A DNA stretch of 64,000 bases from Vicia villosa. Its lineage: Eukaryota; Streptophyta; Magnoliopsida; Fabales; Fabaceae. A program made the position numbers and the translations under genes. The notes beneath the pieces are model-generated. The model was not told the DNA's origin. It did not search any database and saw nothing but the letters and a program-made list of their open reading frames with translations. Location: contig NC_081185.1 of assembly GCF_029867415.1 (NCBI RefSeq), positions 123,818,920-123,882,919 of the forward strand. The letters run 5' to 3'. This document shows positions 45,715 to 57,614 of the stretch, in pieces. The first letter of the stretch is position 1; every line of letters begins with the position of its first letter.

Positions 45715-46860
45715 AATAAGTTTGACAAGTCAAAGGAAAAAAATTTAATCGTCAGAAAACTAGTCTCTTCAAGAAGGATTGTCCTGAGAGAAAGGCCAAT
45801 GATGATTTTGTTCAAGTTGCGATTATCTTAGATGAGGATGGTCATGAGAGTGTTGAGGTAGTAGTGATATTGAGCTTGGAGACTGAAGATAGTTGAATCA
45901 TATACTTAGGTTACTCTTATCACATGTGTCGAATAATATAATACTTTGAGACTTTGAAGCTGGTGCAAAGTGGAGTAGTTTGCCTTAGTGATAATAAGGC
46001 TTGGAAAGTTCATGGTATTGGTACGGTCAGACTTAAAATGTTTGATGATCGTGAGTTTCTTATTCACAACGTGAGGTATATTCCATAACCCAAGTGAAAT
46101 TTATTATCTATAAGCATGTTTGATGATCTAGGCTATTGCATTAGAGTTGAATATTGAGTGTTGAAGATTTCGAATGATGAAATAATTAATATTAAAAGGT
46201 CTAAAATATGTGGTCTATATATTTAAGAAGGTTCAAATGTTGTTATTCATTCGTCATTAACTAGTGGAGGGTTTCATGACAAGAAAGAGTTATGGGATTT
46301 GAGGTCAAGGCGTTATGAATGCATTTAGGATGTTTCAGATGTGTATAATGAAATTTGTAGAAAATAAAGGATAAAAATGCACGTGAGCGTTGATTTGTTA
46401 TTGGGTTTTTGGGGAAGGACTGATGTCAAAACAACTTACTTGGTTGGTATAAAATTTCTTTATAGGAAGAATAGTAAAAACATAGGTATAAACCTTTTAG
46501 AAACTTTAACAGAGAAAACTCATTTTGAGGTGGGGTTTCCTACTATTGATACTAGTAGTAGTGAGGAAACAACTGTAGAGATCTTCGATTATCATCTGAC
46601 TCGTGATAAGGCAATGAGGGGGGTTGTAGCATCTCAAAGGGACGGTTATGCTTTGAATGTGGTTGAAGGGTTGTAAAATATTGAATCAAGGACTTTCAGA
46701 GACGCGTTCAAAGGCATGTGGAGTCGACGATGGTTGAACAATCATACTTGTGAGCTTGTTATATTGCCTAGGAAGAAAAAGGTGATTGGAAACAAGTGGA
46801 TGCAAGTGGCGAGATCAAGGTTCAAGAGTGTCTTGAACTTGATCAAGATTATTATTTAGA
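45715..46860 (+). pseudogene. Copia protease / pre-integrase / RT scraps
   Basis: After gag the frames show a protease-end-like segment (CLSDNKAWKVHGIGTVRLKM then HNVRYIP) and the start of the gag-pre-integrase region (YCIRVEY). A jump follows to material near 46,380-46,680 and to an RT start-like piece, LPRKKKVIGNKWM (about 46,770). Integrase and most of RT are absent, so the interior has suffered large deletions. Confidence 0.65.
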
Positions 46861-46937
46861 GTTTCAACATGGTAGAGAGCAACATGTTAATTGATTGTTA
46901 AATTGGCATCCCCGTTGTTTCAAGCCAAGGTCGATAT

Positions 46938-47734
46938 TGTTGAAGTGTGCCTTGAAACCTTAAGCGGTAAGAGAAAGAAAACATGTTTTGAGATTTCCAA
47001 AATTCAAGAAGCTAAAAAGGAGCAATAATGACTGGTTCGAGCAGTTCACAGATATTAGGTTTGGTCGGTTCGATTTCTGGATTCGTTTATTTAATGTTAT
47101 AATATTGAATATATATTAATTTAGAAATAGTTTTAATTAATATAAAAGATATTTGTAATATTTTTATTCTAAAATTAATAGGTTTTATTTTGGGCTTTGT
47201 TGTGGATTTGTTGGGTTTTGTCAATTATAAATATGTATCTTTTCACTGTTTACAGTGTGAAAACTTTATAGCTTTAGAGAAAAAGGGATAAATATGGGTT
47301 TATAAATCAAGAGAATTCTTGTAGAGTTATCTTGAAGGACCAGACAATACTTCTTGATATCTTGGATTTGAGTGATCCATATATTAAGAGTTTGAGAGGC
47401 TGGGAAATACTTCTCGATACCTTGGATTTGTTCTTGGGCGCCTTCGGGGTTTGTTCCTGGGAACTTTAAAGGCGGAGGTTATTTTCTTGTAACTCATTTG
47501 TAATCTATTGTAACAACTTTATGAGTGCACTGATTTAGAGAGTTGCTCTCTCCCCCAAACGTAAATCTTTTGATCGAACTGGGTAAGCAAACATTATGCA
47601 TTTTCTCGCCTTACTCTGTTATATTTTATGTTTATTGATTATTATTGCAGAAGACCATTTATTTTGGTTGCTACTATTATTTACCTCACATATCAAAGTG
47701 TTTATTGGAATTAAACCATGTCATTATCACAACA
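46938..47734 (+). repeat. Copia 3' LTR (797 bp)
   Basis: Starts TGTTGAAGTGTGCCTTG after caagccaaggtcgatat, the copia polypurine region, and ends at TTATCACAACA before the AAACC duplication. Confidence 0.88.
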
Positions 47735-47739
47735 AAACC

Positions 47740-48395
47740 AAACGCCCCATTTCAAACCAATCGTTTGGGTTACACGCGATCAACATTTTCATTAATCTTT
47801 TAATGCCTTTTACTAGTATTAGATATATGTGTTTTACATTACATAAATGACTCATCTTTCAATGTTATTTATTAGTAACATTTCAATGCAATGTATAGTT
47901 CATTTGGAATGTGCAAGTTTCATGTGTTATCGATAAAGGCTTTAATTTAATTTAGTACGATAAACAATATTTATCATCTTTTATCTATAAATAATATATC
48001 ATATCAACAACACATTGCATTTATTTTTTTGTTTTTCTAAACACAACTGGTGTTTTTAAAAATATTTCTCAAAATTACTTTATAACCCTCATCCAACTAA
48101 ATTTCTCAAATGTCTAATAACAGGTTCGTATTCTGCTATTAATATCTGCAAATGTATTACTGTGTTTTTATAAATTTTTATTGATACACATATCTTTCAT
48201 AGTTTTTCAAATTTCCTTTTATGGGAACTTCATCTTATCTCAATTCAAGTTTTGAGGATGATACTTGACTCCATCATTAACTAAATGCACTGTTAAGAAA
48301 AATAATGTTTTGGTGAAAAAAGTTAATTTTCATCTTGCTATTTTTTTTTACATTCTAACAAAAATACAACTAATTTTCATTTATAAATCTTTTTG
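47740..48395. other. Intergenic, no gene recognised
   Basis: AT-rich stretch after the copia element. The first bases (aaacgccccatttcaaacca) continue the sequence broken by the insertion at 44,108. No coding features are seen until the acceptor at 48,397. Confidence 0.5.
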
Positions 48396-48398
48396 CAG

Positions 48399-48638
48399 CA
48401 TGTCTCAAGATCAGTTGCAAAATGTTGTTTCACCCTTGATGTTCACGAGATCATTATGATAAATGATGATGATCTTCCAATTTGGAAGACATGCAAAGTC
48501 ATTCATGCCAAAAGAGATGAACATAAAAATGAGATTTACATTGATGCTGGTTGGTGCGAGTTCAAGAAAGAATGCAATATGAAAAAGGGAAACTTTGTTT
48601 TTTCCAAGTCACAAATTCACCTCACTCTATCAATGTAA
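48399..48638 (+). pseudogene. B3-like exon, plus strand
   Basis: After a tttttgcag acceptor the frame reads HVSRSVAKCCFTLDVHEI, then DDLPIWKTCKVIHAKRDEHK, GWCEFKKECNMKKGNFVF, and stops at 48,638. The GW-x-x-F...M-K-x-G pattern is that of the B3 fold in REM-like proteins and resembles the minus-strand copies nearby. The usual first strands of the domain are not clear, and no other exon was found, so I treat it as a fragment; a short real gene is possible. Confidence 0.5.
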
Positions 48639-48927
48639 AAATCTTTTGTACCTGTAACTAAGTAACTATTTCTATATGTATTTTAAGGTGTACTAATTGT
48701 ATGTTTGATGTTTAAGTAAAAGACGTTGGAACAAACCGGTAGCCCATGACTTGATGAAACCGAATAAAACATTATATGAAAGCAACTTGAACAATGTTAC
48801 TACCTAATCAAACAAACATAAAACATGTTAATTTAAACTATACAGTTATCTTCCTCCCACAACTTTTCCAACCATCCACCTCTTCACCTTCTACTACCAC
48901 TATCAACAATTTAACATACATCGTTTC

Positions 48928-49445
48928 TTAAGGAAAACAAAATATAAAGCCCAACAGATCACCTTTTTTGAGTCTCTTCTCTTTCACATAATCATACCAT
49001 CCATTTCCTACAAACATCTCATGTTTGTTTCGCTTTGCTATGTGTATGTCACATTCATACTTATTTCCATTATCAACATCTACAAACTCTATTCCAGTTT
49101 GGTGGATAAACACACGTTTCTTTGAAATCATTATGGGGAGTTTCTACAAAATATTACTTCAAATTATTAAACATACATCAATATTCTTGAAAAAAATCTT
49201 CTTACACTATTATCATATAACTCTTTACCAACATATTTTCTCTGGCCATAAGTCCTGAACTAATTTATCTTTCCCATTAAAACTCTTCATCATTGTTATT
49301 ATCATCTTCTTCATCGGATTCAGACTCACTTATTTCTATGTCAATATTGCGTGGTTCTATTTCAGCTCTCATTAATGCAAGTATGTGATTGATGTCTTCA
49401 ATATGACCATCACAACCTTCATATGCACTACAATCGGAATATTTG
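48928..49445 (-). pseudogene. B3-domain gene remnant, copy 2
   Basis: The upstream part (about 49,440-49,277) reads CSAYEGCDGHIEDINHIL, then an acidic run ending SESESDEEDDNNNDEEF and a TAA. The downstream part (49,150-48,928), after a TTTTGTAG acceptor, reads LPIMISKKRVFIHQTGIEF, KYECDIHIAKRNK, GNGWYDYVKEKRLKKGDLLG: a nearly full, open B3 domain. The acidic part as I read it ends in a stop before the B3 exon, so either a splice donor lies upstream of the stop or the gene is broken. The same architecture appears at 43.2-43.7 kb. Confidence 0.58.
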
Positions 49446-50315
49446 ACAACAAATTACCAGTAATGAACTCTGACACGCAACAAAAACTTAACAATAGATT
49501 AAATATTGCTTGACAAATTAAAATTTAACAAGAATAAGAACACATTTACTTGTAGCTAGATGAAATCAATATATCAAAACCCTCGTGTTTCTCTTTGGCT
49601 TTCATTCCAAAAATGACAAAACAAACTAAACCTTACTACATTTTATACTCATTCTTCATTATTCTTATTGTGCCCAGTTGCATGTTGGAAATACAAAGCC
49701 CAATAAATATATATTCCACACATGTGACCGTGTTTCTTTCATTTTATCTATCTAATCTATTACCTATTCCATGCAAAATATTATTTTCTTATATATTTCT
49801 TACAAAAATATTTCTTTTTAAAAAACTTTTTTAACCTACCATTATAATTATGTCTTAATGCAAAATTCTATCATAATTGCACATATATTTTTTACTAAAT
49901 AATTTATTATATCTATTATTCCCAAAATATATACTAATATGACCATAGAATTCTATCCATATTCACCTAATTTTTTTCTATAACTACATCTTATTACTTT
50001 ATACTTTTGCATTCAACTATTAATAATATTTAGATTTTATGTTTTTGTTTTCACCATCATAAATCTGTCTATTGCTCTTTCTTAAACCATGATAATAGTT
50101 TTATTTTGATTAACAAATGCGCATACCAAATCAATACTCGTGCGTAGACACATGTTTGTTACTAGTTTGAAAATAAAAGTTAAGATTCATTATAATTTTT
50201 GTGTGCAAATAAAATAATTATTATGGGATAGATATATTCTATATATGATAAAAAAAACTAACTAGGACAAAAGTATCTCGTACAACTAAATCCTTACATA
50301 AATATAGTCTAATTT
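49446..50315. other. Intergenic, no gene recognised
   Basis: Very AT-rich. The 79-residue plus-strand frame at 49,595 is hydrophobic by composition and has no supporting context. Confidence 0.5.
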
Positions 50316-50320
50316 ATAAA

Positions 50321-50712
50321 TAGTGAGAAAAACCCAAGTTTCACATTGGTTAATAATAAACCCCACAAATAGTTTATATAGAGTGACATCTCTCACCTTA
50401 CAAGCCGATTTTGTAGGGATGAATTAGACCAAACTATAATTCTATCATGGTATCACGAGCCTATCGATTTAGACCACCCACCATTTATTTGCGCATCAAG
50501 CCCAGTAGTGTTGGGCAAGTCTCACATATCAATAATTCGGGCCACCCACTGTTTATATCCACTCACCAAGCCCTGAGGGGTGTATTGAGAAAAAAAAATC
50601 AAGTCTCACATTGGTTAAAGATAGAGCCCATAAATAGTTTATATAGAGTGACACCCTCCACCTTACAAGCCAATTTTGTAGAAATGAGTTAGATCAAACT
50701 CTAATTCTATCA
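50321..50712 (+). mobile_element. TRIM retrotransposon, 392 bp
   Basis: Two short LTRs (50,321-50,447 and 50,583-50,712) share cacattggtta, aatagtttatatagagtgac and accttacaagcc. Directly after the first is TGGTATCACGAGCC, the initiator tRNA-Met primer site with one extra C. Just before the second is the purine tract tgagggg. The duplication ATAAA flanks it at 50,316-50,320 and 50,713-50,717. There is no coding capacity, which defines a TRIM. Confidence 0.88.
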
Positions 50713-50717
50713 ATAAA

Positions 50718-51640
50718 AAAATTATTTTTAATATATTTAATATTTTATGTATTTAAATAATATATAGACTAAACATATTAATTTTCAATAAATCTAAAAA
50801 AACATTTTGTTAATAATTAGAATCGAGGATGTTGTATTAATCATATGTTGTGATATTTTTTTATCACTCACTCACTTTTATCAGCATGATTCGGCTTGTC
50901 TCCTACAAAAGTACGTGAGAAAAAAATAAATATATTATATACACCTTATTCATTGAATTTTGAAAATATGATTCTTTTTTTACGATATAATTAATTTTGC
51001 CCACAAAGGATACCGTGCTTTTAAAAAAATATATTTATCAAAGTAATAATTAATTTTATTGAGATAAATTTAAAATTTGAGACTTTTTCAACTTAAATTT
51101 GTTTCTTTGGTGGGGGCTTTAGCCCCTTTATGATACACATGCATCCCCTACTATACAAAATATATAGGGCATTTCAATTTAGATGAGGTAAAATAATCAC
51201 CCATAATACCATGAGTGGTATGAGTAAATTTGTGAATTTGATTGGGTTGAATAGTAGGTTATCCAATTTTATTTTATCTCCCTTTATATAATTATGGGTT
51301 AAATATACAAAACCCCCTATAATATTAGTGAGTTTTGATTTTAGACCCTGTAAAAGTTTTTTTTTTTAAATCCCCCTAACTTATCTAGATTCCCTCACCA
51401 AATGCCACTTTTCATCTAGATTCTCCATTTTTTCCAATGTGGCTTATTTGTTTTAAAAGTTTCCACCGTGGCAGTGACAACATGTTATAATATGCAATTA
51501 TATTACTGTGCCTCCGTCGTTCCCCTTCTTGTTTGTGAATCTAGGGTTCTTCGTCCCCTTTCTCTCTTCATCCAGCAGTGGAACGAAAGTTTGCTAGGAT
51601 TCATCGTTCCCAGTTTGTCTCTTCAACCAGCTTGTGTTCT
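50718..51640. other. Intergenic, no gene recognised
   Basis: AT-rich DNA. The stretch 51,295-51,460 reads like a common plant dispersed repeat (gggttaaatatacaaaaccccc) but I find no ends for an element. Confidence 0.45.
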
Positions 51641-51651
51641 TCGTCTTAATC

Positions 51652-51940
51652 ATGGGTGGTAGCAACGTATTATCTGTTGGTAACTTTATTGGACAGAGCT
51701 TGCCAACATGTGGCTATAATGAGGCGATAAAGACGTGGCTATCAAACACCATTGATAACCCAAATCAATTTTTTTGGAAATGTAGAAATTTATTGGTAAG
51801 TGTTTCTTTTTGTTTGTAGCCGTATACTATTTGCAGTGATGTGTTTATGTATAAATTCTTGAAATGTATTTATTTGTTAATCATATTTGCATAATGGATG
51901 TGGATTGTTCTTGTGGGATGATGAGATGTGCGAGGTTTAG
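51652..51940 (+). pseudogene. GRF-type zinc-finger protein remnant
   Basis: The frame from 51,652 reads MGGSNVLSVGNFIGQSLP, CGYNEAIKTWLS, NPNQFFWKCRNLL and then a gtaagtg donor at about 51,796. About 100 bp on, the frame CGLFLWDDEMCEV ends at a stop. The C-x-C-G...T...NP-x-R-x-F-x-x-C...C-x-F-x-W-x-D pattern is the plant GRF zinc finger. The first CxC pair reads PTCG, the usual NPGR reads NPNQ, and no AG acceptor stands before the second part. It is probably a relic. Confidence 0.55.
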
Positions 51941-52652
51941 AGGAATGAATTGAATCCCTCAAGATGCTGTGAGACGACATAGGAGATTTTGAAGGACATT
52001 GTTAAGGAGAATTGGGAAGTAGAAGGCAGTTCACAGAAGATTGTAAAATTGAATAAAATGCTAGTAATGGAGAAGAAAAGGAATTATAAGTAGATGCTTG
52101 CACTTGTTTTCTCTTGGATGTTGTTTATAATAGTGTTTTCAATTGTGTTTAAGTTTATGTAATTTAGGGTTATGATTTCAAAAGTATATCAGTTAATGTA
52201 ATGAAAGGTGATTTCAAAAGTGTACCTGCTAATGTAATGAAGTGTATCAACATTTTGTTTTAATAAAAAGACAATTTATGTTCTATTTTATTTAGTGCAT
52301 CTTCATCAATAGTGTTTTTATGATTCCATGTTTCTATGTTGCAGTGGTATAAACAAGTTCCATAAATATGAGATTACACAGGTACACAATAAAAAAGATA
52401 GGTATGTTATATCGGTACAAACACAAACTTATCAGCATAGCTTTATCACAAGAATAAAATGACATTATCTCTGATACATCGGTACAACATTATATGTCTG
52501 TTAAAAGCATTACTAGCACTAGCACTTCTTACTAGCATAAAATAAAACATAAGTCAATACAAAAGGACATTATAGGTCTCTTACATTATAGGTCTTCAAC
52601 ATCAGTACAAGCATTACTTACAAGCACAAAATAAAACATAACTCCATTACAA

Positions 52653-52885
52653 CTACTTAATCTCTGATTGTTTTATTCTTCCAAGACTTAAACACCTAGT
52701 GGACACTCCAAGCCTATAATCTTGAGCACTTGTTATTTCTTCAGGTTCTGGTATTGTAATTGGTTGTTCACCTGATCCTTGGCCTATAGTTGGCTTTTTA
52801 AGCCAGCTCAACTTTACTTTTTCACTCCTCCTCCTTGATGCAGGTACTGGTTTCTTTGCTTTCTTCTTTTTGGCTTGCTGCTGAC
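52653..52885 (-). pseudogene. C-terminal exon of an unrecognised protein
   Basis: An open minus-strand frame reads KKKKAKKPVPASRRRSEKVK, then KLSWLKKPTIGQGSGEQP, TIPEPEEITSAQDYRLG and ends with a TAG at 52,653. Its basic-then-Ser/Pro/Glu character resembles the tails of MULE-derived or nuclear proteins, but I do not recognise a family. Immediately upstream lies a CA/TA microsatellite, and no earlier exon was found. Confidence 0.4.
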
Positions 52886-52940
52886 TTGTACATCACATTT
52901 GAGGCATCACAATTACATCGTAAAACAAATCATACGCATG

Positions 52941-52942
<2 letters not shown>

Positions 52943-53022
<80 letters not shown>
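52943..53022. repeat. Compound (CA)n(TA)n microsatellite
   Basis: About 28 CA units run directly into about 12 TA units. The His-Thr and Tyr-Ile frames across it are artefacts. Confidence 0.97.
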
Positions 53023-53868
53023 GATATAGATACATTGCAAGTAAATATGGAGGAAACTCACATCTATTCAACATCAATGCTCAAATAGTCATAATATCGC
53101 AGCGGAACAACATCAACAACATAATCCAAGTCATACATGCCAAACGTGGGCGACTAAAAATCCAAGTTAAGTGTAATATTCAGAAATGTATTTTCAGATT
53201 AGGGTTTACTCTGTGTTAGAGCTTCCTTTGAACCTCGCCGCTCCGCCTCCATGATTCTTCACCATCATCCTCTCATCGTTCCAAGCTCTAAGCTACCATC
53301 ATCATCATCGTCGTCACCTCTCACCATCTATCTCTTGGCGGTAAGTCTTGCTCTCTCTCCCACTAACTATTTTCTCTCTCTCTCTCTCTCTCATCGTCAT
53401 CTCTCACCACCACAATATATAAATATAGTTTTGATTGTTGTGGTTTTTGTGTAAATTTCTGAAAGGACTTGTAGAATGCAAGGAGCTGGAAATTTCTGAA
53501 AGGATTTTTTTTTGAAGATATGCAAGGACTTGGAGAGATGCAAGGAGATGGAAAATTTCAAAATAACAGTAACTATATTATGATTCTGAACTTGTTGTAT
53601 CATGTATTCTGAGTTATAGAACATGTATTTGTGGTATTGAGTTATGGAACATGTATCTGAACATGTTGTATCATGTATTTTGTTTTTGTAGTTTTTACTC
53701 AAAATATTACAACTAAAAGAGATAGTTAGCAAGAAGCTAACGGTGTAACCTTGCAAGGACTAAGTGGTAAACTAAACTTTCCAGTAGCACCAAGACATTG
53801 CATAAATCTCTCGATTATATTACCGTTTGTTTCTTCTAGTAAACGCTTCCTACCAAACGACAACAAAT
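53023..53868. other. Intergenic with (CT)n at about 53,372-53,393
   Basis: The stretch 53,180-53,460 looks like a 5' gene region (agggtttactctg, a CT microsatellite, and cctcgccgctccgcctccatg), but no open frame with a recognisable product follows. Confidence 0.4.
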
Positions 53869-53870
53869 CC

Positions 53871-54991
53871 CTATGAAACACGGACACCTCTAAGCAGTGT
53901 TTTAAAAATCGGACAGGTCATCAAATCGGTGAGGGTACTGGGTCACTGGTTGAACCACTGGATCACTAGTCGAACCGCATGACTAAATCGAATTAGACCA
54001 GATAACTCGGTTGAATAAACCAGTCTCTATTGCAATACTATATATTTATTAAATCGGTCGAACCAGATGACTTAGTCTCTAAAAAATATCAAAACACCTA
54101 CAAAATTTTACAATTTTAAAATATCATAATTTCACATGTTTATTTTTTACATTCAAATTATAAATATAATAATCACTCACAACAAAATAATACAAAATAT
54201 ATATTTAAATAAATTTTAACCCAAATCTAATGGCTAACAGTAACAGGGGAATAAGTTGTTACAAATAAGGTTTTAATAAAGTCTAATTATATTTTAATTA
54301 TGTTTTTTATAAAAAAAATCATGAAAACAACGACGTTTTGTGCGGAGAAAAAGAGTATGCATTTGAACCGCCGGTTTTCTATTACCGCTGGTTCACCGGT
54401 TTTTTCCAGTTTTGGCTGGTTCTCACCGGTTCAATAGCATATTTGGTCTAGCAATCAGATCAGACCGGTGACCGCTCCGGTTCCTGGTCTGACCGGTTCG
54501 ACTGATCGGTTCGGTCCGGTTTTAAAACATTGCCTCTAAGAGTAGGCGTGTCGCGGTGTCCGACACTTGTATGACACCCGTACGACTGGTGTCGGAAAAG
54601 TCATACAAGTGTCAGGAAAGTCAGAGAAGTGTCACCTAAAAAAAATATATTTTTCATTGTTTTGACATTGTTTAAATCGGTGTCGACACTCGTATACACT
54701 CATACAACACTTGTAGAACAGTTTAGACAAGTTTTTCCAAAAAAATAGTTTTCAACATACCTTACACATATTTTGGACATGTATTGAATTAATATTATCA
54801 ATGAAAAATTGAAGACATTAGTTTTCATTAGAATATTTTTAACTCTTTCATTAATAGATAGATAAATGAAGCTTATATACTATCGTATATGTAGCGGTGT
54901 CGATGTCTTATGTTTTTGATATTATCGGTGTCGCAGTGTCGCAGTGTCCGTGTCGTGTCGTAGTGTCCGTGTCAGAGTCCGTGCTTCATAG
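53871..54991. mobile_element. Outer MITE with CACGGACAC ends, interrupted by another
   Basis: The left end CTATGAAACACGGACAC and right end GAGTCCGTGCTTCATAG are inverted copies with two mismatches. The right part is a dense run of gtgtcc/gtgtcg motifs. Without the inserted inner element the outer one is about 475 bp. I could not find a clean target duplication outside these ends. Confidence 0.65.
53895..54532. mobile_element. hAT-type MITE, 638 bp, nested
   Basis: Ends CAGTGTTTTAAAAATCGG and CCGGTTTTAAAACATTG form inverted repeats. The 8-bp duplication CCTCTAAG lies at 53,887-53,894 and 54,533-54,540, exactly at both ends. The interior has repeated accggttc-type motifs, the subterminal motifs of this hAT group. 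No transposase is encoded. Confidence 0.9.
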
Positions 54992-55385
54992 ACAACTCTT
55001 ACACTCTCTCCTTCAAAACATCCATTTCATCCCAACTTCCTTTTTCTCCTAAACCATACGCTTGCACAAAAACATACCATTAATTAACACTGTTAAAAAT
55101 AAAATTAATCAGTTTCAGTTACATTTCCTTTTCTGGTTCCTCTAATTAGTTCTTTTTAGAGAACCAAGCAGTGCAGAAAGAAAAATAATCATTGTTGTAG
55201 TACCTGAATTTTGGTGTAGTCAGTATGGTTTCAATAAATTAGGTGTATACGTTTTTGTTATACAAATTTATGTTATGTGATATCTTTCAATAATAATTAC
55301 TCATTGTTAATCTTTACTTGTTAATTGTTTAATTGGTTTCTCATTTGTTAATCTTTCAATAATAATTGATTACTCATTGCTTCAG
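54992..55385. other. Intergenic, no gene recognised
   Basis: AT-rich sequence between the MITE pair and the second hAT transposase remnant. It contains a repeat of caataataattgattactcattg-like text at about 55,289 and 55,358. Confidence 0.45.
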
Positions 55386-55387
55386 TT

Positions 55388-57060
55388 ATGGAGCAAGACA
55401 ATATAACAACAATAACACCTATTGAACCAATCACAAATCTTCCTCCTATTGGCCAAAAGAAAAGACGAGCTAATGCAAATGCTATTAGAAACAGGTTTGA
55501 GGTATAAGACCACTTTAACCTTATTCCTAATAGTGATCCCGCTACTGCGGCATGTAAGTATTGTCATTAAAAGTACATGAGTGATTCTAAGAAACATGGA
55601 ACATCAAACTTAAAGAGTCATATGAAAACATGTCCTAAGTATCTGTTGAACCTGTCAACTGACCCTACCCAAACCATATTGACATTTTCAACAACTCGAG
55701 GAGTTGGATTGGTACCAACAAGTTATAGGTTTGATCCTTTAAGTTGTAGAAAGGGGTTGGCCTTTTTATCATTTTAGATGAAAAGCCATTTATTATAGTT
55801 GAATGAGAGGGATTCAAGTACTTTTGTAGGCAAATGCAATCCCAATTTACTATACCGTCAAGGAGAACAATAGCTAGAGATTATTTTCAATAATATCTTG
55901 ATGAGAAAGTAAGGTTGAAAGTGTTATTTAAGTCTGATTGTAGTAGGGTGGCAATTACAACAGATTGTTGAAATTTCATTCAAAGTCTAAACTACTTGAC
56001 CCTCACTGCCCATTTTATAGATATGGATTGGCAATACCAAAAAAGAATAATTAGCTTTATAGTTATCCCAAATCACTGAGGTAAAACATATGGTAAGAAG
56101 GTTGAGGATGTGTTGAAGGAGTGGGGACTGAGAAATGTTTCAACCATCACGGTAGATAATGCGACATCAAATGGCGTTACTATTAAATATTTATAGCAGA
56201 AAATAAGAAACATGAATGGACTTTTGTTGGATGGTTTTGGGTTTCACATGAGGTGATGTGCTCATATTCTGAATTTGGTTGTGCGAGATGGATTAAAAGT
56301 AGCCAGCACCTCAATTTTAAGTGTTAGAAATGCAATCAGGTTTGTAAGATCTTCACCCCCATATAACTTTAAAGTTCAAGGAATGTTTGGAATATGTCGG
56401 AATTACATGCAAGAAGTCACTATGTCTTGATGTTTCAACTAGATGGAACTCGACATATTTGATGTTAGATGCGGCTGAGAAGTTTGAATCCGCTTTGATA
56501 AGCTATAACATGAGGATGAAGACTATTAGGGTTTCTTTGAAGGTGATTCTCCCTAGTAGTAAAGATTGGGATAATGTTAGGGTTTTTATTAAGTTTTTGA
56601 AGAATTATTATGAAGTAGCAAAAGTTTTTTCTATTTCCACCAAAGCAAGCTTGCATACAACTTTTCCGTACTTGGCTGCAATTTACATTGAGCTTAAGCA
56701 ATTAAACATGAACCTTAATGGATTGTTTGCTAATGTGGCTAGGGAGGGACATGTTTAATAAGTTTAAGAAATATTGGATTGATATCACTAAGATGAACCA
56801 ACTCATTTATTTGGGTGTTATATTTGATCCCCGGTATAAGTTAAGATTTGTGGAATGGTCCTTTGATGATATGTATGGAAAAACTTATTAGTGGTTGAAG
56901 TTTTTCCATACATATCATCAAAGTACCATTCCACAAATCTTAAGTGTAATTCTTTAATTTATTTTGTAATATGTTGCTAATTGTTTTCTTAAAATGTTCT
57001 ATAGGATTTACCGAAACTTCAACTGGGAGTAGAGCCCCGTCATCCTCTTTGGCTCAGTCA
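55388..57060 (+). pseudogene. Second hAT transposase pseudogene, plus strand
   Basis: Blocks in order: MEQDNITTITPIEP start, BED finger (CKYCH, a stop, then GTSNLKSHMKTCPKYL), TRDY region, ITVDNATSNGVTIKYL-like text with stops, FHMR.CAHILNLVVRDGL, STRWNSTYLMLDAAEKF, DWDNVRVFIKFLKNYYEV, then LGVIFDPRYKLRFVEW. This is the same RICESLEEPER-type family as the minus-strand hAT at 32.9-34.5 kb, but a different, more damaged copy: stops occur throughout and the frame changes repeatedly. After LRFVEW the sequence is replaced by its own inverted copy (56,841-56,943). No hATC domain was found downstream. Confidence 0.82.
56841..56943. repeat. 46-bp near-perfect inverted repeat (hairpin)
   Basis: The left arm 56,841-56,886 and right arm 56,898-56,943 are reverse complements with a single mismatch, separated by 11 bases (attagtggttg). 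The arm is transposase coding sequence (from the LRFVEWSFDDMYGKT region). Confidence 0.95.
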
Positions 57061-57543
57061 CAGCCTTCTGGTTGTGCCTGAAACAAATCAAGGTTAATTA
57101 TATTGTGTTTTTTACTCAATTTTTTAAAAGAAAATATGTATTATAATGTTTTCTTTTGGATTTGCAGCAACCACTTTTTTGGAGTCATGAATGACTCGTA
57201 ATTTTGAATCCATGAATAACACAACCAACCACTTTTTGATAGAATATCGAGAGACTTTTGATCCAAACTTTTGAAACAATATTGTTTGTCTATGGTGAGT
57301 TTATTGTTCTGAATGCTCTTGTTTAGATTTGTTGGTAAATCTGTTGGAAGAATTCTAGTGTGCCCAGAAACAGGTTGGTTTATATTCTGGTGTGCATTTG
57401 TATTGCAGATTCTGGTGTGCCTATATGAAAACTATGTAACTTCATTTAATGCATTTGCATTGCAGTTTCTGTATCATGATTTATTATTACTTTATAATTT
57501 ATATATACACCAAACTAATTATTCATCTTATCTCCAAAACAAG

Positions 57544-57614
57544 CGTTTCAATATCAACACATTGATTGGCCACATTCCAGTATCTCTAACAAATGTTTCT
57601 ACGCTACAACTTCT
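57544..57614 (+). pseudogene. SERK-like LRR exon fragment
   Basis: Between an acceptor (ccaaaacaag) and a donor (ttct, gtgagtg) the frame reads RFNINTLIGHIPVSLTNVST then LQLL. This is one leucine-rich repeat with the wording of SERK-type receptor kinases (LNNN-L-G-IP-SLTN). The exon is 71 bp where this family usually has 72. A possible next piece (YQNNPRLKQP, 57,901-57,930) is followed by a stop. No signal peptide, membrane or kinase exons are present. It is a gene fragment, perhaps captured by a transposon. Confidence 0.5.

Noticed and set aside
53251..53454. 67-codon Ser/Leu-rich frame near the CT microsatellite
   Set aside because: Composition follows from CT/CA repeats, with no homology or downstream exons.
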